Shown here: one piece after another, positions 26,547-34,994 of the stretch | How the letters are laid out: the number at the start of each line of letters is the position of its first letter | Numbering within the stretch: the first letter of the stretch is position 1 | Assembly (NCBI GenBank): GCA_964441705.1 | Contig: CAYTWF010000004.1 | Span: 1-64,000 of the forward strand | From: Eshraghiella sp964441705 | GTDB lineage: Bacteria > Bacillota > Clostridia > Lachnospirales > Lachnospiraceae | Length of the DNA: 64,000 nucleotides | Direction of reading: 5' to 3' | Notes under the pieces: model-generated | Databases searched by the model: none | Told to the model about the DNA's origin: nothing | What the model saw: the letters and a program-made list of their open reading frames with translations, nothing else | Made by a program: the position numbers and the translations under genes

Positions 26547-27280
26547 TATAAGCTAAGACCTCCATCCATTACGATGACCTGACCGGTTACATAAGAGCTG
26601 GCATCACCGCACAGCATGGTAACAACCTCTGCAACCTCATCAACGGTTCCAAGGCGTCCCAGAGGAATATTCTTATTATATTCTTCCATTTTCTCAGCCG
26701 GTATATCATCAATCATTTCTGTTGTTATGAAGCCAGGTGCAACAGCGTTAACCTGGATACCATAAGGCCCAAGCTCCTTGGCAAGTGTTGCTGTCATTGA
26801 GTTAACAGCACCCTTAGTTGCACTGTATACTGACTGTCCTGCAAGGGCAAGCTTTGAGCTTACAGATGAGATATTAACGATTCTGCCGCTTCTCTGTTTG
26901 AACATCTTAAGGGCGGCCTGCTGGCAGCAGTAAAAATATCCTTTAACATTAATATTCATGCTTCTGTCAAGAGAATCAGAATTAAGCATAAGCAGATATG
27001 CATCATCTACAACACCTGCATTATTAACAAGGATATCAATATGTCCAAAATGCTTAAATGCTTCTCTGAAAAGCATTGATACTTCCTTCTGAACTGATAC
27101 ATTTGCTTTTACAGCGATTGCATCACAGCCCATATCTTTTATTTTATTAACAACCTCCATTGCGGCCTCTTCGCTGCTGTTATAATTAACAACAACGTCG
27201 ATGCCCTCCTTGGCAAGTCTTAATGCACATGCTTTTCCAATTCCTCTTGAAGCACCTGTAACAATTGCAACTCTACTCAT
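26546..27280 (-). CDS. fabG: 3-oxoacyl-ACP reductase FabG
   Basis: Short-chain dehydrogenase/reductase of 244 residues that reduces 3-ketoacyl-ACP with NAD(P)H. The nucleotide motif TGASRGIGKA is at about 8-17. The NNAG motif lies in ILVNNAGVVDDAY, the catalytic Ser in VNISSVSSKL, and the YxxxK pair in YSATKGAVNS. The C-terminal YVTGQVIVMDGG is typical. It is coupled to fabZ and lies 27 bases after the ketosynthase fusion. Confidence 0.95.
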   Translation of the reverse strand: MSRVAIVTGASRGIGKACALRLAKEGIDVVVNYNSSEEAAMEVVNKIKDMGCDAIAVKANVSVQKEVSMLFREAFKHFGHIDILVNNAGVVDDAYLLMLNSDSLDRSMNINVKGYFYCCQQAALKMFKQRSGRIVNISSVSSKLALAGQSVYSATKGAVNSMTATLAKELGPYGIQVNAVAPGFITTEMIDDIPAEKMEEYNKNIPLGRLGTVDEVAEVVTMLCGDASSYVTGQVIVMDGGLSL

Positions 27281-27307
27281 ATCTTCTGATTCTCCTTTTA
27301 TAACTGT

Positions 27308-29728
27308 TTATTCTGCCTTCTTAAGTACTACTGCACAATAAGAACCACCTACTGCAAAGCTTGTAGCAAGTACATACTTATATGCTGATGTATCAGCTGT
27401 AATCTCCTTAGCTGTTCCATTTTCAAAAATATAAGCTGGCTGATTCTTATCAAGCTTACCTGCTAACATAAGTGATGCATGAACTGCCTCAAGTGTAGCT
27501 GCAGCCGCTCTGGCTTCGCCTACAAGTGTTTTTACACTGTGTACAGGCTTCTGATTGTTGCCAAATACTCTTTCGTATGAATTCATCTCTATTGTATCAA
27601 CTGTTGTGTTACCATTACCAAATCCAACAATTGCATCAATATCATTAACTGTAATTCCAGCATTCTTACAAGCGTTAGTGATTGCCTTATCAAGAGCTGC
27701 ATCTGAACCTGCAAGTGTACCAACTGTTACTGACTCATGAGCCATTCCGTAGCCGGCTATCTGTGCATATTTTACTGCTCCTCTTGCATTCGCTGATGCT
27801 TCGCTTTCCAGCATCATGGATGTACTTCCTTCACCAAGTACGAAGGTCTTACCACTCTTGCCATAAGGTGTAGTATCTGTTCCATCAGACATATATCCAA
27901 GCTTGCCGTAGAGAAGCTGCATTGTATCAGTATTTTCATCAACACCACAAGCCATCATCATCTTCTCAGCGCCATCTCTTACTACATTGTAAGCATAGCA
28001 TACGCTCTGAAGTCCTGACTGCATACCATTAGTAACAGTTACATTAACACCCTTAACACCTGAATTAATTGAAAGGTATCCGCCGGCTGCATTGTATACT
28101 GTGTTAGGGAATACAAATGCGCTGCCTGCCTGAAGACCATTCTTAATAAGTCCCTCATGGAAGTTAATAATATCTGTTGCCGGTCCATCTGATGTACCGA
28201 TAATCATACCAATCTCAGTCTCATTCTCAGGAGTTACAGTAACGCCTGCGCTCTTAAGACAAGACCTGCCTGATACAACCTGAATCTGGCTAAGCTTATC
28301 AAGCTTTCTATAGAAGTTAAGCTTAATCTCATGCTCCTTATAATCATCAGCTCCAACGTTAGCATGAATAGAACCATTCTCAGCAGCTGTTTTACCTGAC
28401 TTGGCGTTTTCAACATATTCCTCAACGCTGTTGCCAAGTGCACTTACAAGGCCAAAGCCTGTTACATATACCTTATTATCTTCCTGTGGCTTAACAGCCT
28501 TAGGCTCCTTTGCAAATATAAGTGATGCATTACATCCGCCAAATGCAAAGTTATTAGTCATTGCATAGTCTACGTCCTTGTGCTTGCTCTCATTAGGAAG
28601 GAAATCAAGCTTTCCGGCTCTTTCCTTAAGATTAGCAAGGTCTTCCTCTGAATATCCGATTGTTGCAGGAAGTGTGCTTGTTGTAAGAGCCTTTACTGTA
28701 TAAATAGCTTCAACTGCACCTGCAGCTCCGAGGCAATGTCCAACCATTGATTTGGTTGAGTCAACGCTTACATTATCGCAGTCACCAAAAATATTCTGCA
28801 TTGCCTGTGTCTCAGTTGAATCATTAAGTGGAGTACCAGTTGCATGTCCATTAATATATCCAATCTTATCAGGTGTTAACTGGGCATTATCAAGTGCCCA
28901 TTTCATTGCATTCATCTGTCCTTCACTATCAGGTCTTGGTGCAGTAATATGATGAGCATCTGAACTGATACCACCACCAATTACGTCACAATAGATATGA
29001 GCTCCTCTGGCTGCGGCATGCTCATAGGACTCAACGATAAGTGCACCGGCACCTTCTCCAAGTGTAATTCCCTTGCTCTTGTTATATGGAGAGCATGGGT
29101 CTGTATCAAGTGCATGAAGTGCTGTAAATCCACCAAATGCAAGGGCTGAGAAGGAATCTGAGCCACCTACGATGAAAGCATCACCTACTCCTGCACGAAT
29201 AAGGTCGCATGCATACTCAACACTGATTGTACTGGCTGCACATGCGTTACCTACATTGGTAACTACGCCCTTTGCTCCAGCAATCTTAGCAACATTATTA
29301 GCTATCGCTCCGATTGGCATCTTAACTATATCATTAGCATCTGTCTTTGAAGGATCCTCTTCATTCTCAGTAAAGAACTTCTGAATACTGATTGCTCCAC
29401 CAACGCAGCTGCCGATAATAACACCAACTCTGTCTGCATTATTGTCATTTATCTCTATTTTTGAATCACCAAGTGCCTCTTTGGCAGCCTTAACACACAG
29501 AAGTGAAACTCTGTCCATCTTATCTGCATCCTCACCGGCGTCAACATCAAAGCATTCCTTTGACTCAGCGCCCATGTGAGCATAGCACTCAGTTGTATCT
29601 ATCGATTTAACTACATCAATTCCGCATACACCACTGATACAGTTCTTCCAGCTTTCATCCACCGTATCTCCAATGGCATTAATCATTCCAAGTCCGGTAA
29701 TAACACATCTTTTATCATTTCCAACCAT
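27308..29728 (-). CDS. Fused tandem ketosynthase: active FabF-like domain plus catalytically dead KS domain
   Basis: The 806-residue protein is two beta-ketoacyl synthases in one chain. Domain 1 (about 5-408) keeps the full KS triad: Cys163 in GNACAASTIS, His295 in NGHATGTPLND, and His331 with Lys326 in TKSMVGHCLG. Domain 2 (about 418-804) begins with KVYVTGFGLVSALGNSVEE and keeps the thiolase fold. Aligned by eye, the Cys is Met569 (TNGMQSGLQSV), the first His is Phe703 and the second His is Glu738, while Lys733 is kept. The result resembles a KS-alpha/KS-beta (chain-length-factor) pair fused in one polypeptide. It probably forms the condensing unit of the neighbouring ACP, FabG, FabZ and FabD. 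Ribosome site AGAGG precedes the ATG. Confidence 0.9.
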   Translation of the reverse strand: MVGNDKRCVITGLGMINAIGDTVDESWKNCISGVCGIDVVKSIDTTECYAHMGAESKECFDVDAGEDADKMDRVSLLCVKAAKEALGDSKIEINDNNADRVGVIIGSCVGGAISIQKFFTENEEDPSKTDANDIVKMPIGAIANNVAKIAGAKGVVTNVGNACAASTISVEYACDLIRAGVGDAFIVGGSDSFSALAFGGFTALHALDTDPCSPYNKSKGITLGEGAGALIVESYEHAAARGAHIYCDVIGGGISSDAHHITAPRPDSEGQMNAMKWALDNAQLTPDKIGYINGHATGTPLNDSTETQAMQNIFGDCDNVSVDSTKSMVGHCLGAAGAVEAIYTVKALTTSTLPATIGYSEEDLANLKERAGKLDFLPNESKHKDVDYAMTNNFAFGGCNASLIFAKEPKAVKPQEDNKVYVTGFGLVSALGNSVEEYVENAKSGKTAAENGSIHANVGADDYKEHEIKLNFYRKLDKLSQIQVVSGRSCLKSAGVTVTPENETEIGMIIGTSDGPATDIINFHEGLIKNGLQAGSAFVFPNTVYNAAGGYLSINSGVKGVNVTVTNGMQSGLQSVCYAYNVVRDGAEKMMMACGVDENTDTMQLLYGKLGYMSDGTDTTPYGKSGKTFVLGEGSTSMMLESEASANARGAVKYAQIAGYGMAHESVTVGTLAGSDAALDKAITNACKNAGITVNDIDAIVGFGNGNTTVDTIEMNSYERVFGNNQKPVHSVKTLVGEARAAAATLEAVHASLMLAGKLDKNQPAYIFENGTAKEITADTSAYKYVLATSFAVGGSYCAVVLKKAE

Positions 29729-29781
29729 ATATTTACCTCTTCCAGCCTTCCTTAATCGAGGGCATTACTATAACTACAGTT

Positions 29782-29817
29782 CCTGTGCACTGTTAGTCAG
29801 ATTGATACTGCCACAGG
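29782..29817 (-). other. Intergenic hairpin between the ACP and ketosynthase-fusion genes
   Basis: CCTGTG (29782-29787) pairs with CACAGG (29812-29817), and inner bases extend the pairing. There is no T-run after it, so it could be an mRNA stability or processing element rather than a terminator. Confidence 0.35.
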
Positions 29818-29832
29818 GCAGATGAAGGATTA

Positions 29833-30087
29833 TTAGTCCTCCATGTGCTCCATAACATATTTGCTAAGTGCTTCAATGTTAAAGAAGTTCTCTTTAGCAA
29901 CACCTGTCATCTGTACTCCGAATTCCTGATCGATTCCAGCAATAATCTCAAGTGAATCAATTGAATCAAGACCGATTCCATCTCCGAAAAGTTCAACTTC
30001 ATAATCAAGCTCTTCTGCAGGTATTCTTAAGTTCTCAACAAGAATTCCTTTAATCTTTTCTGCAATTTCTGTCTGCTTTGCGTCCAT
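29833..30087 (-). CDS. Acyl carrier protein (first copy)
   Basis: Acidic four-helix carrier of 84 residues. The phosphopantetheine attachment serine is Ser42 in GLDSIDSLEII, the canonical DS(L/I) motif. Acidic residues dominate helix 2 and the C-terminus. It sits between the AMP-ligase-like gene and the ketosynthase fusion, so it is the likely carrier for chain extension by this cluster. It is divergent from the second ACP of the cluster. Confidence 0.94.
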   Translation of the reverse strand: MDAKQTEIAEKIKGILVENLRIPAEELDYEVELFGDGIGLDSIDSLEIIAGIDQEFGVQMTGVAKENFFNIEALSKYVMEHMED

Positions 30088-30139
30088 TTTAAATCTCCTT
30101 TAGAAAAATAATTTATATAGATCAGTGAGAGCACTGTTT

Positions 30140-31684
30140 CTACCATTGAATATCAAAATATCTGTCCACCACACTGTGGTCAATTGCCTCATAGCTTACA
30201 ATTGTTTTAGTTACTCCCTTATATGTAGGAAGCTCGTTACTTCTGGCTTTAACCTTGGCTTTAAGGTCCTTTTCAATATCTCCAGACTCCATGTTACCAT
30301 AGAAGTTCATATCGGGTTCAATTACTATTGCAAGTAATGCCCTTCCTCTTAGACTGTCCTCTTTTATTAGGCAATCCTTAATTCCTTCTATATCTGCAAA
30401 TCTCATCTTAAGTTCTTCAGGTGAAATGTTTTCACCGTTAGGAGTGATAATAAGATTCTTCTTCAGCCCTAAAATATGTAAGTATCCATCATCATCTATC
30501 TCTCCGAGGTCACCGGTTTTAAGCCATCCATCTTCTGTGAAAGCCTCTGCAGTTCTTTCAGAGTCATTATAATACCCCTTCATAACTACATCACCCTTAA
30601 CCTGAATCTCTCCATCCTGGATTCTAACTTCAGTTCCTGGATATACCTTGCCAACTGAATCCGCCACCTTGTCGGTATCAACATTACCAGTAACAATATT
30701 GGCTGCCTCTGTAAGTCCATAACCGGCAAAAAGAGTGATTCCCAAATCTGCTGCCATCTTAATAAGCTTTGGCTGAACATAAGCACCACCACAGATAATT
30801 GTCTCAATTCCATCAAGGAATTCAGGTCCTTTGATTCTTGCTACTGCAAGTACCATCTCAGCAAGACCCGGTACAAGTGTAAGAATTGTTGGCTTCATTT
30901 TAGGTATGTCAAATACTATATTACTCATGTCTTCACAGGCATACACAAGTGCGCCAGTGTATATACATGTAAGCAATCCTCTAATAGCTCCAAACACATG
31001 TGATAATGGAAGAATCGCAACAGTTCTCTGTCCATATGTGTGTCCCGGAATAAATAATCCATTATGTGCTGCTCTCATAATTGCTCCATGTGAAAGCATT
31101 GCTCCATAAGGCTCACCAGCCTCTCCATTGGCATATGGAGATTTAACAGTTCCAAGTGAAAAGCATATTACAGCTATATCATCTGCTGATACATCTGCCA
31201 TTGGTGCCTGGCTCTGTGCTGTATCGTTAATTCCAAATATCTGTGTATCAAGACCATTTGTAATCTCTTCAAATTCTGGATTAATAAAAAGTCCTTTAAT
31301 ATCAAACTTGGCAATTATTCTTACAAGGTCATCATGACTAAGCGCATTAGGCGCTGCAGGAAGCATAATAACTGTGCAGCCTGATGTAGGAATTGCCATA
31401 TATAATTCCATCGCTGCCAGACAGTTAGGTGCCAGTACTGCAATAATATCACCCTTAACAAAGCCCTGCTCTTTAAGGAATTGCCTTCTCTGTCCGATTC
31501 TGTCACACAGTTCACCATAGGCTACTGTACTAACCATATCACTTACTGCCGGAAGCTCTGAGTAATCTCTCCTGCACTTCTCCATAAGCTCACAAAATGT
31601 ATTAAGTAATGGTAGCTCCTTAAGAACCTCAGGCTTAAGAAGTCCTTCAAAATATTCTCTTTGTTCTGCCGAATAGTTAATCAT
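30140..31684 (-). CDS. AMP-dependent acyl ligase-like protein with atypical ATP-loop
   Basis: ANL-superfamily (acyl-CoA/acyl-ACP synthetase) fold of 514 residues. Motif A5 (FAGYGLTEAANIV) and the A7/A8 hinge (WLKTGDLGEIDDDGYLHILG) are clear. The ATP-binding loop that normally reads SGTTGxPKG is replaced by a longer segment around SLGTVKSPYANGEAG-EPYGAMLSH. The usual GRKK of the hinge is GLKK, and the usual C-terminal TATGK with the catalytic Lys is not found. Activity may be altered or lost, or the enzyme may be a divergent acyl-ACP ligase. Its start overlaps the acyltransferase stop by one base, so it is part of the lipid operon. Confidence 0.82.
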   Translation of the reverse strand: MINYSAEQREYFEGLLKPEVLKELPLLNTFCELMEKCRRDYSELPAVSDMVSTVAYGELCDRIGQRRQFLKEQGFVKGDIIAVLAPNCLAAMELYMAIPTSGCTVIMLPAAPNALSHDDLVRIIAKFDIKGLFINPEFEEITNGLDTQIFGINDTAQSQAPMADVSADDIAVICFSLGTVKSPYANGEAGEPYGAMLSHGAIMRAAHNGLFIPGHTYGQRTVAILPLSHVFGAIRGLLTCIYTGALVYACEDMSNIVFDIPKMKPTILTLVPGLAEMVLAVARIKGPEFLDGIETIICGGAYVQPKLIKMAADLGITLFAGYGLTEAANIVTGNVDTDKVADSVGKVYPGTEVRIQDGEIQVKGDVVMKGYYNDSERTAEAFTEDGWLKTGDLGEIDDDGYLHILGLKKNLIITPNGENISPEELKMRFADIEGIKDCLIKEDSLRGRALLAIVIEPDMNFYGNMESGDIEKDLKAKVKARSNELPTYKGVTKTIVSYEAIDHSVVDRYFDIQW

Positions 31685-32445
31685 TATTCTGTCCTTGCCT
31701 TTACGTGATGTCTTGCTGTAAGCACTTCATCCATCTTTTCCTGAATACGTTCCTTTACAAGAGCACATATCTCTGTTTTTTTCATGCTGCCATACTCCTC
31801 AAAGGTAATTGGCTTAAGATAGTGAACCTGAGTAACACATCTTTTGAAGGAGTTGCCATTTAGTGCTTTGTATGAATCAACTATTGTAACAGGAATAATT
31901 GGACACTGTGAATCAAGGGCACATCTAAAGCAGCCTGCATTAAACTTCTGCAAAGTATTTTTATTGTCCTTGTAGCCGCCCTCTGGAAAAATAAGGTATT
32001 TTCTTCCTTCCTTAACCTCCTGGGCAAGCTCCTTAAGCACCTTAAGCTGCTGTCTTGGGTTCTTAAAATCAAGTCTTTTTCCGTTAACTAAATCAACTAC
32101 CTGTTTGGCAACAATCTTCTCAGACTGATTCTTCTCCATCAACACTGCACATGGTTCATCATGGCTAAGCATAATACCCAGTGCATCGTATTTACCCTGA
32201 TGGTTCGCATACAGAATATATCCGCCTTCCTTTGGAAGGTTCTCCCTGCCATATACCTTTGTTGTAGCACGTCCTCTTTTTCTCATATGCTCCATTATTC
32301 GCTGAGCCAGTCTGTATCGGTCATCCTCATTATATCTTTCAGGATGCTTCATATACTTATTAACCTCATAAAGCATATGCAGTACAAAATATGGACTGCT
32401 TAGTGCCACGTAATAAAACCTTAATAATCCCATTTTTTCTTCCAT
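31684..32445 (-). CDS. PlsC-like 1-acylglycerol-3-phosphate acyltransferase (first copy)
   Basis: Lysophospholipid acyltransferase family, 253 residues. The catalytic H-x4-D motif reads NHQGKYDALG and the substrate-binding block reads FPEGGYKDN. A hydrophobic N-terminal stretch (about 5-22) is a likely membrane association site. It transfers an acyl chain, probably from acyl-ACP or acyl-CoA, to a lysolipid or related alcohol. It is one of two PlsC-type enzymes in the cluster, overlapping the ligase-like gene by one base. Confidence 0.88.
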   Translation of the reverse strand: MEEKMGLLRFYYVALSSPYFVLHMLYEVNKYMKHPERYNEDDRYRLAQRIMEHMRKRGRATTKVYGRENLPKEGGYILYANHQGKYDALGIMLSHDEPCAVLMEKNQSEKIVAKQVVDLVNGKRLDFKNPRQQLKVLKELAQEVKEGRKYLIFPEGGYKDNKNTLQKFNAGCFRCALDSQCPIIPVTIVDSYKALNGNSFKRCVTQVHYLKPITFEEYGSMKKTEICALVKERIQEKMDEVLTARHHVKARTE

Positions 32446-32457
32446 TCCTATTGTTAT

Positions 32458-33174
32458 TTATTCCTGTGGATAGCTGTTCCAGTATCCAGACATCATTTTC
32501 TCAACTGCTCTTACCGGCACAAGCGGCGCACATACCTTCCTGTGGGTTTCCTCACTAAGGTTTCCATTGACTGCGAACTCCCTGCCTGCCGATTCCACCT
32601 TATTAAGATAATTATTAAATATTGGCTTCATCTGCTCCAGCTCAAGTATCTCTCCCTGTGGGCAAAATACTGTTGTGTACTTACCAATTCCACATATAAG
32701 GTCAAATTCTCTTGTCACAGATTCATACACATAATCTGTTGAGGCATGGGCACACGAAGATACCAGTACCAGTCTTTTATCTGAGAAATCATATCTGAAA
32801 TCCAGAATATTAATATTGTCCTCAGTTGCCAGTCTTCCATTATACGGAAGCTTAAATGGCAAAAGACGGTCTATCATTGTCTTAACAATGGAGGATACTC
32901 CAAAGCAGTATAATGGAAAGCTCAAAACAATCACATCACTTGCAAGGATTTGCTCCCTGACCATATCCATATCATCATGAATTGCGCATTGTCCGGGAGT
33001 TGTCTTCCAACAGGAAAAGCATCCTACGCAATGCTTAATATTAAGCTTACCAAGCTCAAGCTCTTCAACCTGTGCATCAGTCTCTGCAGCAAGCCCTGCA
33101 ACAAAGCTTTTCGCTACCTTAAGGGAATGGCTTCTGCCGCCCTTCATGCTTCCGTTAATTAATAAAACCTTCAT
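32458..33174 (-). CDS. NAD(P)H-dependent flavodoxin-like oxidoreductase
   Basis: FMN-dependent reductase of the flavodoxin/NADPH-reductase family, 238 residues. The phosphate-binding loop is LLINGSMKGGRSHS. A cysteine segment CVGCFSCWKTTPGQC near residue 52, common in clostridial iron-sulfur flavoproteins, follows, then FPLYCFGVSSIVKTMIDR. It lies 12 bases upstream of the acyltransferase gene. In this cluster it could supply a reduction step, for example on an acyl or head group, but its substrate is not known. It is the only redox enzyme besides FabG. Confidence 0.87.
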   Translation of the reverse strand: MKVLLINGSMKGGRSHSLKVAKSFVAGLAAETDAQVEELELGKLNIKHCVGCFSCWKTTPGQCAIHDDMDMVREQILASDVIVLSFPLYCFGVSSIVKTMIDRLLPFKLPYNGRLATEDNINILDFRYDFSDKRLVLVSSCAHASTDYVYESVTREFDLICGIGKYTTVFCPQGEILELEQMKPIFNNYLNKVESAGREFAVNGNLSEETHRKVCAPLVPVRAVEKMMSGYWNSYPQE

Positions 33175-33195
33175 TATCCAGTCCTGTCTGACAGC

Positions 33196-34095
33196 CTATA
33201 CAGCTGCCTCTGCCTGCTCTTCGTCAGTCATAATTTCTGTTGTTATCCCTGCAAAGGCCTTAAGCTCCTCAAGGTATTTCAGACCCATATCTCTGCCGTT
33301 CTGATAGAATTCTTCTACTTTATTATCATCCTGCTCAAACTTATGTATGCATTCAACACTTGGTCTGATTACAAGGGCTCTGCCTTCCTTCTCAAGCTTG
33401 TTAAGAAGTCTAAGCTCTTCCTTATATACCTCTGTTCTTCTCAGCAATGCCTCATAGAACTTCGGATATTTTTTCTTGTATCTTGCAGCCATAACAGCCT
33501 TAGCCTTGCCATAATTGGTAGGAGTCTCGCCCATATTCTTAGTCATAATAACTACTATCTTGTCACACTTCTTATCAAGTGCTCTCTGCACAGGAATTGA
33601 ATCACATATACTTCCATCAAGATAATGATAATCTCCTATCTTAACGGGGGCGCACATAATTGGTACTGAACAGGAGGCCTTTCCAAACTCCAGGAACTTC
33701 TGTCTGTCTGCATGAGCATCATAATACTCAGCCTCTCCTGTATCACAATTAGATACCACGATATCAATCTCTGTATTATTATTATCAAATGCCTCAAAAT
33801 CATATGGGAACTGTTCATATGGATATTCAAAAAACATCTTATCCAGATTAAGGAATTTGCCTGCCTTAATCACCTGCTTCATTCCGAAATAATTAATCTT
33901 ATGATTGCGGGGCTTAATAACATTTCTGGTTCTTCCCGGCTGGTGTGACAAGTAGCCCATTCCATTACCGGCACCAGCTGATACACCAACAACATAATCA
34001 TATTCTATTCCGTTCTCCATCAGGACATCCAGAACACCTGAGGTAAATACGCCTCTAAATGCTCCGCCTTCAAGAACTAACCCTGTCTTTGCCAT
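33196..34095 (-). CDS. Patatin-like phospholipase (YjjU/RssA type)
   Basis: Patatin-fold lipid hydrolase of 299 residues. The oxyanion loop is LEGGAFRGVF (about 8-17). The nucleophile elbow GVSAG places Ser39, and the catalytic Asp is Asp160 in YLDGSICDS. No signal peptide is visible, so it is cytoplasmic. In a lipid cluster it may edit or release acyl chains from phospholipid or acyl carriers. It lies 21 bases upstream of the flavoprotein gene and 10 bases after the second ACP. Confidence 0.93.
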   Translation of the reverse strand: MAKTGLVLEGGAFRGVFTSGVLDVLMENGIEYDYVVGVSAGAGNGMGYLSHQPGRTRNVIKPRNHKINYFGMKQVIKAGKFLNLDKMFFEYPYEQFPYDFEAFDNNNTEIDIVVSNCDTGEAEYYDAHADRQKFLEFGKASCSVPIMCAPVKIGDYHYLDGSICDSIPVQRALDKKCDKIVVIMTKNMGETPTNYGKAKAVMAARYKKKYPKFYEALLRRTEVYKEELRLLNKLEKEGRALVIRPSVECIHKFEQDDNKVEEFYQNGRDMGLKYLEELKAFAGITTEIMTDEEQAEAAV

Positions 34096-34105
34096 ATAAT
34101 CACCT

Positions 34106-34339
34106 TTATTCTATGTGCGCGTTTTGGGTAATGTAATCACATACATCCCCTACAGTTTCAAGATTCTGCATATCCTCGAACTTAATATCAAACTCATCCT
34201 CAACTGACACTGCAAGCAGCATCATTGTAAGTGAATTAAGTCCCAAATCCTCCATTAATGAACTATCCTTTGTTATCTCTGCTGTATCAACCTCAGGAAT
34301 AACATTGGAAAAAATCTCTACAAGTTTATCAAATACCAT
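34106..34339 (-). CDS. Acyl carrier protein (second copy)
   Basis: Acidic carrier of 77 residues. The attachment serine is Ser36 in LGLNSLTMM, so the usual DSL motif is NSL. The flanking helices (EDEFDIKFED, VGDVCDYI) are typical of ACPs. It is the second ACP in the cluster and lies 4 bases after a PlsC-type acyltransferase gene, which suggests it donates acyl chains to that enzyme. The two ACPs are too different in sequence to be a recent duplication. Confidence 0.92.
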   Translation of the reverse strand: MVFDKLVEIFSNVIPEVDTAEITKDSSLMEDLGLNSLTMMLLAVSVEDEFDIKFEDMQNLETVGDVCDYITQNAHIE

Positions 34340-34343
34340 GACT

Positions 34344-34976
34344 TCATTCTCCTTTAAGCTCTTTTATCATATCAATAACAATCTGTCTGAATCTTTCACT
34401 TTCATGCTCCATATACTCAGGCTTAAGTCCCTTGCCTTCCCTGGAAAGCTCTGTAGGCTCACCCACAAGAACTCTTTGTCTTTTTCCAAATACAATGTCA
34501 TAACTGCCATCCACTGCAAATGGTACTATCTTTGCCCCGGTCATTAATGCCAGCATAATAAAGCCTGACTTAAATTCTCTGGGTTCATTATCCTTACCGG
34601 TTCTGCCCTCAGGATAAATTATTATTGAATCGCCCTTCTTCAACGCCTCTCTGGAATCCCTTATCCAGCCTGTCTCTATTCCATAGCGGTCCATTGGGAT
34701 ACATCTGTTGTTCTTCAAAAACCAATTAAACTTCGGCTTCTCATACCAGTCCTTAGCAACAAGAATATGTGCTTTGCTTCTGGCAAAAATAACTGATGTC
34801 ATTACGCCATCCATGTGGCTCGTGTGATTACCTACATATATAACCGGCTGTCCAAAGCTGCAATTTCTTCTATTTCGGGCTGTATATCTTATCCTCGGAC
34901 GAAATGCAATTCTTACAAAAGCAGTCATAAGTCCTCTGCCAATTCCGGCGAAGATTTTCTGAATTATGTTAAGCAT
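34344..34976 (-). CDS. PlsC-like acyltransferase (second copy)
   Basis: Lysophospholipid acyltransferase family, 210 residues. The catalytic motif H-x4-D is in GNHTSHMDGV, and the substrate motif reads YPEGRTGKDNEPREFKSG. An N-terminal amphipathic/hydrophobic region (about 1-25) probably anchors it at the membrane. It is next to the second ACP and 18 bases downstream of the MntP-like gene. It is the first lipid enzyme of the transcript after that gene. Confidence 0.92.
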   Translation of the reverse strand: MLNIIQKIFAGIGRGLMTAFVRIAFRPRIRYTARNRRNCSFGQPVIYVGNHTSHMDGVMTSVIFARSKAHILVAKDWYEKPKFNWFLKNNRCIPMDRYGIETGWIRDSREALKKGDSIIIYPEGRTGKDNEPREFKSGFIMLALMTGAKIVPFAVDGSYDIVFGKRQRVLVGEPTELSREGKGLKPEYMEHESERFRQIVIDMIKELKGE

Positions 34977-34994
34977 AGCGGTCTTCCTCTCCTG

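Noticed and set aside
27308..28500. Second KS domain as a true chain-length factor with the Gln-for-Cys substitution
   Set aside because: Aligned by eye the Cys position is Met569 and Gln570 is the next residue, so the classic Gln replacement is not exact; I describe it only as dead KS.
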